DNA of 64,000 nucleotides, from the NCBI GenBank assembly GCA_016214035.1, contig JACRPF010000018.1:124001-188000 (forward strand), in the 5' to 3' direction. The translations under genes were made by a program, and so were the position numbers. This document shows, piece after piece, positions 8,126 through 16,844 of this stretch (the stretch's first letter is position 1; each line of letters begins with the position of its first letter). This DNA comes from Spirochaetota bacterium (GTDB lineage Bacteria; Spirochaetota; Brachyspiria; Brachyspirales; JACRPF01). Below the pieces are notes generated by a model that saw nothing but the letters and a program-made list of their open reading frames with translations, had not been told where the DNA came from and did no database searches.

Positions 8126-10792
8126 CTATTCTATGGGCAGCGGCAGTGTTTTGCCGCCAACGAGAAGCCGCGGTATCCCGGCATTACCGGCCGTATCATA
8201 TGCCGTCGCGACGAACACACCGGCACCGTCAACACCCGCCGGCAGGGCAACCGATGCATTTTTCCAGGCAACCGGAATTGACGCTTCGTTCATACCCGCA
8301 TGCCAAATGACTGCTTCGCTTACAACAGCATCCTTTTTATCACCGCCGAGTTTCAGCGTTATATCTCCCTCAGCACCGGTGAACGCCGTGCCGTGCATCG
8401 GAAACCAGTAGAACTTCTCCGCGCCGAGATCGATGAATGGCGAGCCTGCTGTTCCCGCCTTCCGCCGTTCCCAGCGCGAGTCAACACGGTAATTTTCCAT
8501 CACGGATCGATACTCCGCAATGATGCTTGTTTTATCCGGACAGCGCGTCCGTATACCAAGCCAGAGTGTCTGCGGCGCCGTCCGGGCGAGTGCCGGTGCG
8601 TACAAGCGGAATTCATTTTTAGCGTTCAGTTCTCCGTTTGCTGATACCGTCGGATTTGCGATGCGAAGCTGCCCGAAAGCGGCGTCCCCGGGAGTCCAGC
8701 GTATAAGCTTGCTCTGACAGAAACGCATCGTGGCAGGATCACCCGATCCGCGCGCCCATTGAAATTCCAGTGCAGTTCCCTTAACCTGAGCGCCATGAAA
8801 GACCGGCCCCATATCGCCGGGTTTCGTGTCACCGAACAGTTTATGACGTACGAACGGATCAACACTCTCGCGCACGGGAAGCTGTGCGGGCGTGAATTTC
8901 ACACCTTTCGCCGCGGCGACGATATGGAGATACCGGAACGGGTCGCCGTTGTATCCGTCAAAATCCCAGCCGGGTTCGAAGAATCCCGATTCCTCAAAAT
9001 CGTTCCACTGTGTAAGCACCAGATAGTCGGGGTTGTTTTTTTTGGCTATCTCAAGCGCCTTCACGAAGAACATGCCGTCCTCGGCATCAATGCGGCCGCG
9101 CCCCGGCGTTGAGCGGTCGTGATTATTGTTGAACCGCGGATAGACGAGTATGCCGAACTTCTTGCCGTACTTTTTCGCCATTTCGGACGCTGACGCCAGA
9201 CCGCTGTCAAGTTCGTCCCACGGATGAGGACCGGCGCCATACGGCGGCTTATGGATGAAACCGCTGTTATTCGGTCCGAGTACGGTCTTTATCTGGGGTA
9301 TTTTCCAAAAGTCTTCAGCGGGACTCATTTCAACCATCCAATGTACCGGACCCGACATTTTTTCCGTTTCGGCAAAATACGTTTCCATGTCGTTCGCGTT
9401 GCTGATCCACTTCGACCAGTTCTGAAAATAGTACACCGGCTGTCCGTCAATCTTGTACCAGCCGGGATGTTTTCCATAGCGCTTGACCAGCGTTCCGGTG
9501 CGAAGCGCCGAGTTCGCGATAAGCTGCGCCTTGGTAATGTTCGGCCGCCGGAACATTATCTCATCATGCACGGCGATGGTACAGCCGAGTTTCTGAGCCT
9601 CTTCAAGCGCCGTTTCGAATATCTGTATCGGTGTGAAATCGGTTCCCGCATCCCAGAGCGACGGCCAGAGATGTATATGCAGGCATTCAATGCCCGCGTT
9701 CTTCGCAGTTTCAATCTGCCAGCGGATGATGTCGCGCTGGCTTGAATCATATGCGCCGAGCATCGGTATACCGGTGGTGGAGACCCAGCGCCGCCACGCG
9801 AGACCGGGCACCGTCTCTTCTATGGTAGTGGCCGGGTTGAACTTATGGAAAATAGTCTGCCCTTTCCAATGCGACCATGTGGGCACGATGGGATCGATGC
9901 CGTGCGGGGAACCATACCATATATGCCATTCGCGGCACATAACGGGTATATCGAAACGAATCTTCGATGCTGCCTTTACCGCTGCATCAGTCTTCGGGAC
10001 GGCTAGCATGTCGCGCGCCTGATAATCTGCTATCATGGCTTTATAGTCGACGGAAACGTTACTGCCGTCGGTAACTGATATATAGGAATACGGTTTTCCC
10101 TCAGCAGACGGAGTGGATGCCGAAGCCGGTGCTGTCACTACCGCTTCTTTGACAACCGGAGCGGTCACGGTATTCGCCGACGGATTGAGCACCGGAGCCA
10201 ACGGCGCAGATGTGATGGCATCCATATACACAATACCTCCCTGATTCACCGGTACATTCGCAATACCCAGAAATATGCGCGTAATGATTGACGGATCCAG
10301 TTTCTGTTTCGTACCCGACAGTGCGATGAGCGATTCACCGTTCAGTTCAATAGCTACGAAACCGTCCTTTGTTTTCTTAAAGTCGGGTAGTTTTAAAACC
10401 GCATTAGCTCCCGGCGATTCCAGCAGCAGATATGCGTTACAAAACGACGGATGCTCCGGCGACGAGATATGCAGATATGCCGGCTTATCTTTCAGATTAA
10501 GTACCCCGCGAGGCAGAACTGCTTCAAGCCGGATGAAATCGCCGCCGCTTTTTTCAGCGATGCGCCTGTAACGCATACTTATGCTCGCGCGTCCTTCAAG
10601 CTTGACCGCATCAGCTGCTTTCACCTCGATTTCAAACGACGTCGCCGGAGTACCAACGGCATTGTATGTACCTTTATCCGACTTCAGTTCGTCGGCGGAC
10701 AACAATACGCCGGCCTGAGCGCTCAGCGACAGCGCAGCGGCTGCCAACAGCGTCGCGAAAAAAACCTTTCCGTTCGACATGCACTTTTCCAT
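8126..10792 (-). CDS. GH99/GH71-like glycoside hydrolase
   Basis: Signal peptide; FDIPVMCREWHIWYGSPHG, IRWQIETAKNAGIECLHIHLWPSLW, HPGWYKIDGQPVYYFQNWSKW, VLTQWNDFEESGFFEP, as in GH99-like (WbsX-like) domains. Confidence 0.7.
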   Translation of the reverse strand: MEKCMSNGKVFFATLLAAAALSLSAQAGVLLSADELKSDKGTYNAVGTPATSFEIEVKAADAVKLEGRASISMRYRRIAEKSGGDFIRLEAVLPRGVLNLKDKPAYLHISSPEHPSFCNAYLLLESPGANAVLKLPDFKKTKDGFVAIELNGESLIALSGTKQKLDPSIITRIFLGIANVPVNQGGIVYMDAITSAPLAPVLNPSANTVTAPVVKEAVVTAPASASTPSAEGKPYSYISVTDGSNVSVDYKAMIADYQARDMLAVPKTDAAVKAASKIRFDIPVMCREWHIWYGSPHGIDPIVPTWSHWKGQTIFHKFNPATTIEETVPGLAWRRWVSTTGIPMLGAYDSSQRDIIRWQIETAKNAGIECLHIHLWPSLWDAGTDFTPIQIFETALEEAQKLGCTIAVHDEIMFRRPNITKAQLIANSALRTGTLVKRYGKHPGWYKIDGQPVYYFQNWSKWISNANDMETYFAETEKMSGPVHWMVEMSPAEDFWKIPQIKTVLGPNNSGFIHKPPYGAGPHPWDELDSGLASASEMAKKYGKKFGILVYPRFNNNHDRSTPGRGRIDAEDGMFFVKALEIAKKNNPDYLVLTQWNDFEESGFFEPGWDFDGYNGDPFRYLHIVAAAKGVKFTPAQLPVRESVDPFVRHKLFGDTKPGDMGPVFHGAQVKGTALEFQWARGSGDPATMRFCQSKLIRWTPGDAAFGQLRIANPTVSANGELNAKNEFRLYAPALARTAPQTLWLGIRTRCPDKTSIIAEYRSVMENYRVDSRWERRKAGTAGSPFIDLGAEKFYWFPMHGTAFTGAEGDITLKLGGDKKDAVVSEAVIWHAGMNEASIPVAWKNASVALPAGVDGAGVFVATAYDTAGNAGIPRLLVGGKTLPLPIE

Positions 10793-10815
10793 TTGCTCTC
10801 TCCGCCGTACATATT

Positions 10816-11931
10816 TTATTCACGGGACAATGAAACTGCCGATGCAACACTTGAACGTTCGATAATGTGTGTGGATATGGTATACGCATGAAAATCAGCA
10901 GTGCCGCGCATAACCGAAAACGCATGCGCTATCATCGCGTCGTAATCATGTGCAAGCGCCGTTATCGGCGGGTTTGCATATTCGAAAAACGGACAGTCGC
11001 TCTCACCGATGACACTGACGTCGCCGGGAACGCGCAATCCCCGTTCGGCGAGACACCGTATACCGCCGAGCGCGCCGGCAGTGGAATCATAGATAAGTCC
11101 GGTGGGATGCCGCGGCGTCATGAGTTCACCGGTCAATGTGTAGCCTGCCGCAAGTGAACTCTCCCAGTGCGCGATGCGCCGGTCGGTCATCAGAAGATCG
11201 GCAGCCGGTATTCCCGCAACGGCACATGCTTTTCGTATCCCGTCGATGCGCTTGATCACGGCTGGAGTTTTCGGTTCATTGCCGATATAGCCGATACGGC
11301 GATGACCGTGTCTGATAAGATACTCCGCCATCATTTTCCCGCAGGCGAAGTAATCGGGCGATACAGCACAGACAGAGCCACCCGTGACGAATCCCGTATC
11401 CTCAAAAATGATGAACGGAAACCCGAGTGACGCAAACCGCTTTACGTCGGAGCCGGTGAGCGGACGGGCCGGGAGGAGAAATACCGCCGCCGCGTCGGGA
11501 TATCGTTTCACCGTTTCAAAAAAGAATTCATACGTTGTCTCTTTCTTGAGCATTATCGTGACCACATGCATGCCTTCCACGAGCACGGCGGCCTCAACTC
11601 GTTCGTGCACCATTTCGGCGATATAGGAATTCGGATACGGTGCCGGACGGGCGAATAAAACCGTTTGTTTCCCCCGATGATCAGCCGCTTCATGTATCGT
11701 CTCGCGGTCTATATTTGCTGCGAATATCCCTTTACCTTTCCGTCTATCGATGAGCCCGTCCTGCTCAAGCGTGTTGAGCGCGCGATTCACCGTTGCCAGT
11801 GATACACCGAATTCTCTCATCAGTTCATTAATTGAAGGCAGCTTGACGCCGGCCTTCCCTTTGCGTATGCGTCCCATCAAGTCGGTTTTCAGCTGGATAT
11901 ATGCCGGTATTTTGTTGTTTTTATCTATCAT
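10816..11931 (-). CDS. GntR-family HTH fused to a LacI-type sugar-binding domain (AraR-like regulator)
   Basis: N-term KLPSINELMREFGVSLATVNRALNTLEQDGLIDRRKGKGIF (GntR wHTH); C-term LacI/periplasmic-binding fold (RRIGYIGNEPKTPAVIKRIDGIRKA...VPGDVSVIGESD). Confidence 0.9.
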   Translation of the reverse strand: MIDKNNKIPAYIQLKTDLMGRIRKGKAGVKLPSINELMREFGVSLATVNRALNTLEQDGLIDRRKGKGIFAANIDRETIHEAADHRGKQTVLFARPAPYPNSYIAEMVHERVEAAVLVEGMHVVTIMLKKETTYEFFFETVKRYPDAAAVFLLPARPLTGSDVKRFASLGFPFIIFEDTGFVTGGSVCAVSPDYFACGKMMAEYLIRHGHRRIGYIGNEPKTPAVIKRIDGIRKACAVAGIPAADLLMTDRRIAHWESSLAAGYTLTGELMTPRHPTGLIYDSTAGALGGIRCLAERGLRVPGDVSVIGESDCPFFEYANPPITALAHDYDAMIAHAFSVMRGTADFHAYTISTHIIERSSVASAVSLSRE

Positions 11932-11935
11932 AACA

Positions 11936-11990
11936 TTAGCGCTATAGTTATAATGTATAATAGTATAGTCAAACGACGGCAGTTTGTCAA
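11936..11990 (-). promoter_or_regulatory. Sigma70-type promoter and putative operator for the GntR-LacI regulator
   Basis: Minus strand: TTGACA (11985-11990), 17-nt spacer, TATACT (11962-11967), then CTATAGCGCTAA (11936-11947) between -10 and ATG. Confidence 0.65.
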
Positions 11991-12015
11991 GGACAGTGCA
12001 TTCTAAGGACTTTCA

Positions 12016-13689
12016 TCATCCCGCGCGGAATAACTGCCCCATTTTCCGTCCGAGTAATGATGCAGTCCATAGCATCGCCGCTGCGAGTAACCCCATAGCC
12101 CAGACGCCGAGTGCTGCCGCCACATTGACGCCGTGTTCAAGACCTTCGTTGAGCGTATATATTGCCTTGGTGAGCGGGAAGAACTGTTCGGATTGTGCAA
12201 GTATCATGCTGTCGGACACTTCCAGCATTGAAAATGCGAAACAGAGAATGCCGCCGGCGAGCATATTGGCGAAGACAAGCGGCAGTGTAACGCGGCGTAT
12301 CACGCGCCAGGGAGATGCGCCGAGATTCGCGGCGGCCTCTTCATAGGTGCGGCTGGTCTGCTGCAGCCCCGCATGTGTGGAGCGTACCATGAACGGGAGA
12401 CGCCGTATCGCGTAACTGATGGCAAGAAGCAGCATCGGGTTGACGCGCGGATCGATTATCTTCCAGCCGGAGAACACACCGAGATATCCGAATGCAAGCA
12501 CAATGCCGGGAGCCGCGAGCGGAATCATTGCGATAGCATCCAGAAGACCGGCACCAGGAGTTTTTGTACGCACATTAAGCCAGGCGATAAAAAAGCCCAT
12601 AACACTGATGAGGAGTGTAGCGCTCACCGACAACAGCAGGCTGTTCTTCATCGCGGTCTGCGTGAGTGGTGAGCTCATCGCCTGACGGAAAAAGTCGAGC
12701 GTCCATCCGCGCGGCAAAACAGTCATGAACCATTTCGTGCTCAGCGACACCAGCACGACGCTGATATGCGGAATAAGCGCGATGATCAGTACTATGCCGA
12801 TAAGTCCCCAGGCTACTATAGTGCCTCGTATCGACAACGATTTTTCAGCCTTTGAAACGCTTACGCGACCGAACGTATCCACCGACTTACCCGATGCTGC
12901 TTTACTGAGCGCGAATCCTGCAATTGCGACGAGCAGGAGCAGCACCACTTCCGCATAGCCGATAGGATTGGTGCCTATCTCGCTCACGCTGTCATAGATG
13001 AGTACCGGCAGCACATTGCGAACGCCGAACACAAGCGGCGTACCGAGTTCGGTGAACGACCAAATGAAAACGAGGATGACACCGGCGAAAAGTCCCGGCA
13101 ACGCGAGCGGAAGCGTGATACGGCGGAATACCGTGACGGGTGATGCGCCCATATTCGTACCGGCTTCCTCAAGCGTGGGGTCGATGTTGGAAAACGACGC
13201 TGCCAGATTTAAAAATAGAATGGGAAACAGATGCAGCGATTCCATCACCACAACTCCGAGCATCGGGAATGCGCCAAGCCAGTCCACCGGCCCCGAGACC
13301 ACTCCAATCTTCATAAGCAGCGTGGTGAGCGCTCCGAACCGCGCGAAAATTATCTTCATACCCACCCCGCCGACGAACGGCGGCAGGATGAGCGGTATGA
13401 GCATGAGTCCTGAGACAAGATTACGTCCCGCAAACGAACGGCGTGAAACGAGCAGCGCCACGGGAAATGCTATGAGTAACGACACCAGCGTCACCCACAA
13501 TGCGATTTGAAGACTTGCCATTATCGCTGCTACACGGGGCGCACTTCCGACGAGTTGCAGTATATAGAAAAATGAAAAGCCTTGACCATCGACGAACGCT
13601 TTCTGAAACACCGATATCAGCGGATAGACAAGAAACACGCCGAGAAATAGAAAAACGACTGCAAGTATCAGATAGCGGATGTATCGCAT
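12016..13689 (-). CDS. Fe3+-type ABC transporter permease, two fused permease domains (FbpB/AfuB-like)
   Basis: 557 aa with about 12 TM segments; two EAA-like loops: EEAGTNMGASPVTVFRRITLPLALPG and EEAAANLGASPWRVIRRVTLPLVFAN. Confidence 0.9.
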   Translation of the reverse strand: MRYIRYLILAVVFLFLGVFLVYPLISVFQKAFVDGQGFSFFYILQLVGSAPRVAAIMASLQIALWVTLVSLLIAFPVALLVSRRSFAGRNLVSGLMLIPLILPPFVGGVGMKIIFARFGALTTLLMKIGVVSGPVDWLGAFPMLGVVVMESLHLFPILFLNLAASFSNIDPTLEEAGTNMGASPVTVFRRITLPLALPGLFAGVILVFIWSFTELGTPLVFGVRNVLPVLIYDSVSEIGTNPIGYAEVVLLLLVAIAGFALSKAASGKSVDTFGRVSVSKAEKSLSIRGTIVAWGLIGIVLIIALIPHISVVLVSLSTKWFMTVLPRGWTLDFFRQAMSSPLTQTAMKNSLLLSVSATLLISVMGFFIAWLNVRTKTPGAGLLDAIAMIPLAAPGIVLAFGYLGVFSGWKIIDPRVNPMLLLAISYAIRRLPFMVRSTHAGLQQTSRTYEEAAANLGASPWRVIRRVTLPLVFANMLAGGILCFAFSMLEVSDSMILAQSEQFFPLTKAIYTLNEGLEHGVNVAAALGVWAMGLLAAAMLWTASLLGRKMGQLFRAG

Positions 13690-13692
13690 AGG

Positions 13693-14769
13693 CTATTCCG
13701 CCAGCACCACGACATGGTCGGGCTTAACGAAAAATGACGTGCGTGTGCCGGCGGACATTCCCGCCGCCTCGGTGTTGATGACCTGCGCCTTAAACGCATA
13801 TCCTCCGGCAGCCGCCGCATGCGCGCTTACCGTCGGCCCGTTGAACGACACCGACGTGACATCGGCGGTGATACGGCTTGCGTCACCGGACGCCTGCAGA
13901 CGCAGATGTTCCGGCCGTATGCAGCAATGAAGTGAATCACCGACTTTTACCGATGCCGTCGGCGTAACAGCACGGAGTTCGCCAAACGGCGTTGTCAACG
14001 TCACCATGCCGGATGCAATCTGCGCCACCGTGGCATCAAACATATTCGCCTCGCCGAGGAATGCGGCGCAGAAACGATTGGGCGGTGTGTGATACAGAGA
14101 CGCGGGAGTACCGAGCGCGTTTATCATTCCGCCGTCCATGACAGCAATACGGTCGGCAAGCGAGAGCGCCTCAGCCTGATCGTGGGTGACATAGATGAAC
14201 GTTATTGATGTTTCATAATGCAGACGCTCGAGCTCACCGCGCATCTCGATGCGCAGTTTCGCGTCGAGGTTCGACAGCGGTTCGTCGAGCAGCATCACCG
14301 ACGGATTGAGCACAAGCGCGCGGGCAAGCACCACACGCTGCTGCTGACCGCCGGATAACTGGCCGGGTTTACGTGCAGCCATGGCTCCGAGACTTACCTG
14401 TTCAAGCGCACGCCCGACACGTCCTGTGATGTCCCCGCGCGGTATATGCCGTTCCACGAGACCGAAGGCTACATTATCGAACACGCTCATATGCGGCCAG
14501 AGCGCATAGTTCTGAAACACCATGGGCGTATCACGCGTATACGCGGGGGCATCGGTGACATCGCGGCCATTGATGATGACCGTACCGCTGTCGGGAGATT
14601 CGAGACCGGCGAGCATGCGCAGCATCGTGGTCTTCCCGCAGCCTGACGGGCCGAGCAGAAAAAAAAGCTCACCGGGATTAACGGTAAACGATACGTCGTT
14701 CACCGCGGCGACAGCGCCGAAACGCTTTGTGACATTTTTCACTTCTATGGCTGATCCTGTTGATTTCAT
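13693..14769 (-). CDS. ABC transporter ATP-binding protein (FbpC/PotA-like)
   Basis: Walker A GPSGCGKTT, signature LSGGQQQRV, Walker B VMLLDEPLSNLD, TOBE-like C-terminus. Confidence 0.95.
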   Translation of the reverse strand: MKSTGSAIEVKNVTKRFGAVAAVNDVSFTVNPGELFFLLGPSGCGKTTMLRMLAGLESPDSGTVIINGRDVTDAPAYTRDTPMVFQNYALWPHMSVFDNVAFGLVERHIPRGDITGRVGRALEQVSLGAMAARKPGQLSGGQQQRVVLARALVLNPSVMLLDEPLSNLDAKLRIEMRGELERLHYETSITFIYVTHDQAEALSLADRIAVMDGGMINALGTPASLYHTPPNRFCAAFLGEANMFDATVAQIASGMVTLTTPFGELRAVTPTASVKVGDSLHCCIRPEHLRLQASGDASRITADVTSVSFNGPTVSAHAAAAGGYAFKAQVINTEAAGMSAGTRTSFFVKPDHVVVLAE

Positions 14770-14771
14770 AA

Positions 14772-16136
14772 TTATCTAGACGCCTCCCGATATCTTTTTC
14801 CCGCCTGTTCCGCCCAGCTTGTCATCCGCATGAGCCGTTTGCGCGGGTCTTTCCATTCTGCCGACAGTGCCAGCAGCTCCTTTTCGCTGAGCGGGACTTT
14901 ACACAGGACCTGCACCCTCTTTTCATCCATGCCGCTCTTGATGATGCTGCCCCACGCATACGCAAGCTCTTTATGTGAATCGATGAGATACACGCCGATG
15001 AGATCGGCAAGCACTTTCCGCCGTGCGCTCCCTGTTTTGCCGTTATAGATGAAACCGCCGGGATTATCGTACGGACGCGCGGCAGGCGCATCGGAACCGG
15101 CATAGAGGGCTTTTCGCACCGGCAGTCTGCGCAGCGAGTGTTCCTGGCCGTTCACTCCCTGCGTGGTATACAGGAGCCTTTGTCCATCTTCAGAAAGTAC
15201 ATAATTTAGAAACAGTTCTGCAAGCTCCCGCGACGGTGCATTGCGCAGCACCGCAATTGCGTCCGCGCCTATGGTCGTTGCACCATCCGGCAGGATGAAG
15301 GAGAGATTATCACGTCCGTTAATATCGATGACCGTCTGCGCATATTGATCGATTGCCATGCCCGCCGCGGCCTCACCTGCTGCCACTTCGTTGGGTGCAA
15401 TGCTGCCGCCCTCGCCGAAACGCCGCACGTTCGCGCAAATACGCGTGATGAGGCTCCATCCATTTTCGAAACCCATGGTCTGAAGTATTATCTCATAACA
15501 CATATGCACCGAGCCGCTCGATCGCGGGTCGCCCGATGCTATCCAGGTGAACAGTTCCGGCTTACCGAGGTCGCTCCATGACCGCGGTTCAGCAACGCCG
15601 AGACGCGTAAGCATTTGTTTATTATATACGATACCGAATCCGCTTAACGCTACACCGAACCAGCGCAAATCGCGGTCGTATACCGGTGATCCGCCGCAGG
15701 TGGCCGGTATCGCTGCAAGTATATCCGCCGAAAGCGCCACGCGCTCAAGCCATCCCTGATCACGCGCCGTGAGATACGGGTCCACGCCGCCGCCGAAAAG
15801 CATATCGACCCCGGGCTTGTCCGGCGTCTTTGCGTATCGCGATTCAAGGTCTTTGAGTATCTTCGATGTTCCGCCCACATCAAGCCATTCTATCCTCACG
15901 TTCCGGTTATGCGTGCGCCTCATCCACGAGCCGAATCCGCGATCGTATTCCTGACGCACTTCCCGGCGATGCGGGGATATCACCATGAGCGTCTCTGTTT
16001 TCCCGCTCACCGGCACCTCGGCTTTTCGCGGCGACTGCATTATCGCCAGATACGGGATTGCGACAAGTATGATAAATACTATACCGGGAATATGTCTTAC
16101 CAGCGTCGATGGTGTAAATCGTGATGTGTCAGCCAT
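14772..16136 (-). CDS. ABC transporter extracellular solute-binding protein (Fe3+/family 1-like) with N-terminal membrane anchor
   Basis: TM segment IPGIVFIILVAIPYLAIM; SBP motifs (MLFGGGVDPYL, FGIVYNKQMLTRLGVAEPRSWSDL). Directly upstream of the ATPase and permease genes. Confidence 0.85.
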   Translation of the reverse strand: MADTSRFTPSTLVRHIPGIVFIILVAIPYLAIMQSPRKAEVPVSGKTETLMVISPHRREVRQEYDRGFGSWMRRTHNRNVRIEWLDVGGTSKILKDLESRYAKTPDKPGVDMLFGGGVDPYLTARDQGWLERVALSADILAAIPATCGGSPVYDRDLRWFGVALSGFGIVYNKQMLTRLGVAEPRSWSDLGKPELFTWIASGDPRSSGSVHMCYEIILQTMGFENGWSLITRICANVRRFGEGGSIAPNEVAAGEAAAGMAIDQYAQTVIDINGRDNLSFILPDGATTIGADAIAVLRNAPSRELAELFLNYVLSEDGQRLLYTTQGVNGQEHSLRRLPVRKALYAGSDAPAARPYDNPGGFIYNGKTGSARRKVLADLIGVYLIDSHKELAYAWGSIIKSGMDEKRVQVLCKVPLSEKELLALSAEWKDPRKRLMRMTSWAEQAGKRYREASR

Positions 16137-16175
16137 TGTCTCGATCCGCCGTATTTTTCATTTCATTACAGATGT

Positions 16176-16204
16176 ATAATATACCATCCCGACGAACAGG
16201 TCAA
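16176..16204 (-). promoter_or_regulatory. Sigma70-like promoter of the ABC transporter operon
   Basis: Minus strand: TTGACC (16199-16204), 17-nt spacer, TATTAT (16176-16181), ~40 nt upstream of the SBP start. Confidence 0.5.
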
Positions 16205-16457
16205 AGGTTATTTCGGTTTCGGGACCGGGCAACTGCCTAATATTTTTCTCGGAAATCCATCTTTGTATCCAGAAAAGACCTTTTGGATTCTGTTCGGAGA
16301 AAAAGGGTTTTCGGAGAAGCTTTTAATATTACAAAAACAAGCGAGTGGAGCGAACGCGATGAGTACGCGCGCGGAAAACGCTCTATAAAAAACGAGTTTG
16401 CAAGTTGATTGGCTACGGGATGCTTATCGGAACGTGAAAGCGCCCCTTATCCCCATG

Positions 16458-16507
16458 CCCTTTTCCCCGCATGTTCGCCTGCGGCTCACCGACGGCAGGG
16501 AAAAGGG
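16458..16507. repeat. Inverted repeat CCCTTTTCCC...GGGAAAAGGG with inner hairpin
   Basis: 10-bp perfect arms at 16458-16467 and 16498-16507; nested CCGCA/TGCGG. Confidence 0.5.
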
Positions 16508-16657
16508 AGCGCCTATCATAAGATAAAGGCCATTACTATTTTTATTCATTTGCTTTCAAGCGGGCGAAAAACAAAAGGAGCAACGGCGTTCGAGCGTTGG
16601 AAAAACAATAACATGAAAGAACACTACCACCATTTGTTCCATTAGTGCGTCATGCGA

Positions 16658-16827
16658 GGAGGAAATGTGTTTCTGAGCACCGCGTTCATTCTCAATATCG
16701 TAATATATTACGTCATCTATCATTAGCGAAAAATATAAGCGAGCGCCACGATGGCGCGAGCGCGGCGAATCCGTCCACGGAAGGACGGCTGAACCGCATA
16801 CGCGGTGCTCTGAAATACATTTCCTCC
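16658..16827. repeat. MITE-like element with ~28-bp terminal inverted repeats and internal palindromes
   Basis: Left arm 16658-16685 GGAGGAAATGTGTTTCTGAGCACCGCGT matches the reverse complement of right arm 16800-16827 at 26/28 positions. Internal CGTAATATATTACG, GCGCCA-CGA-TGGCGC-like, and CCGTCC-acggaa-GGACGG hairpins. Confidence 0.65.
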
Positions 16828-16844
16828 GAGCTGCAAGCGCCCCG

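Noticed and set aside
16409-16645. 78-aa ORF in the non-coding gap
   Set aside because: Spans the inverted repeat, low-complexity product and no RBS; more likely repeat-derived than a gene.
16650-16835. Target-site duplications flanking the MITE-like element
   Set aside because: No convincing direct repeat could be seen immediately outside the 28-bp arms.
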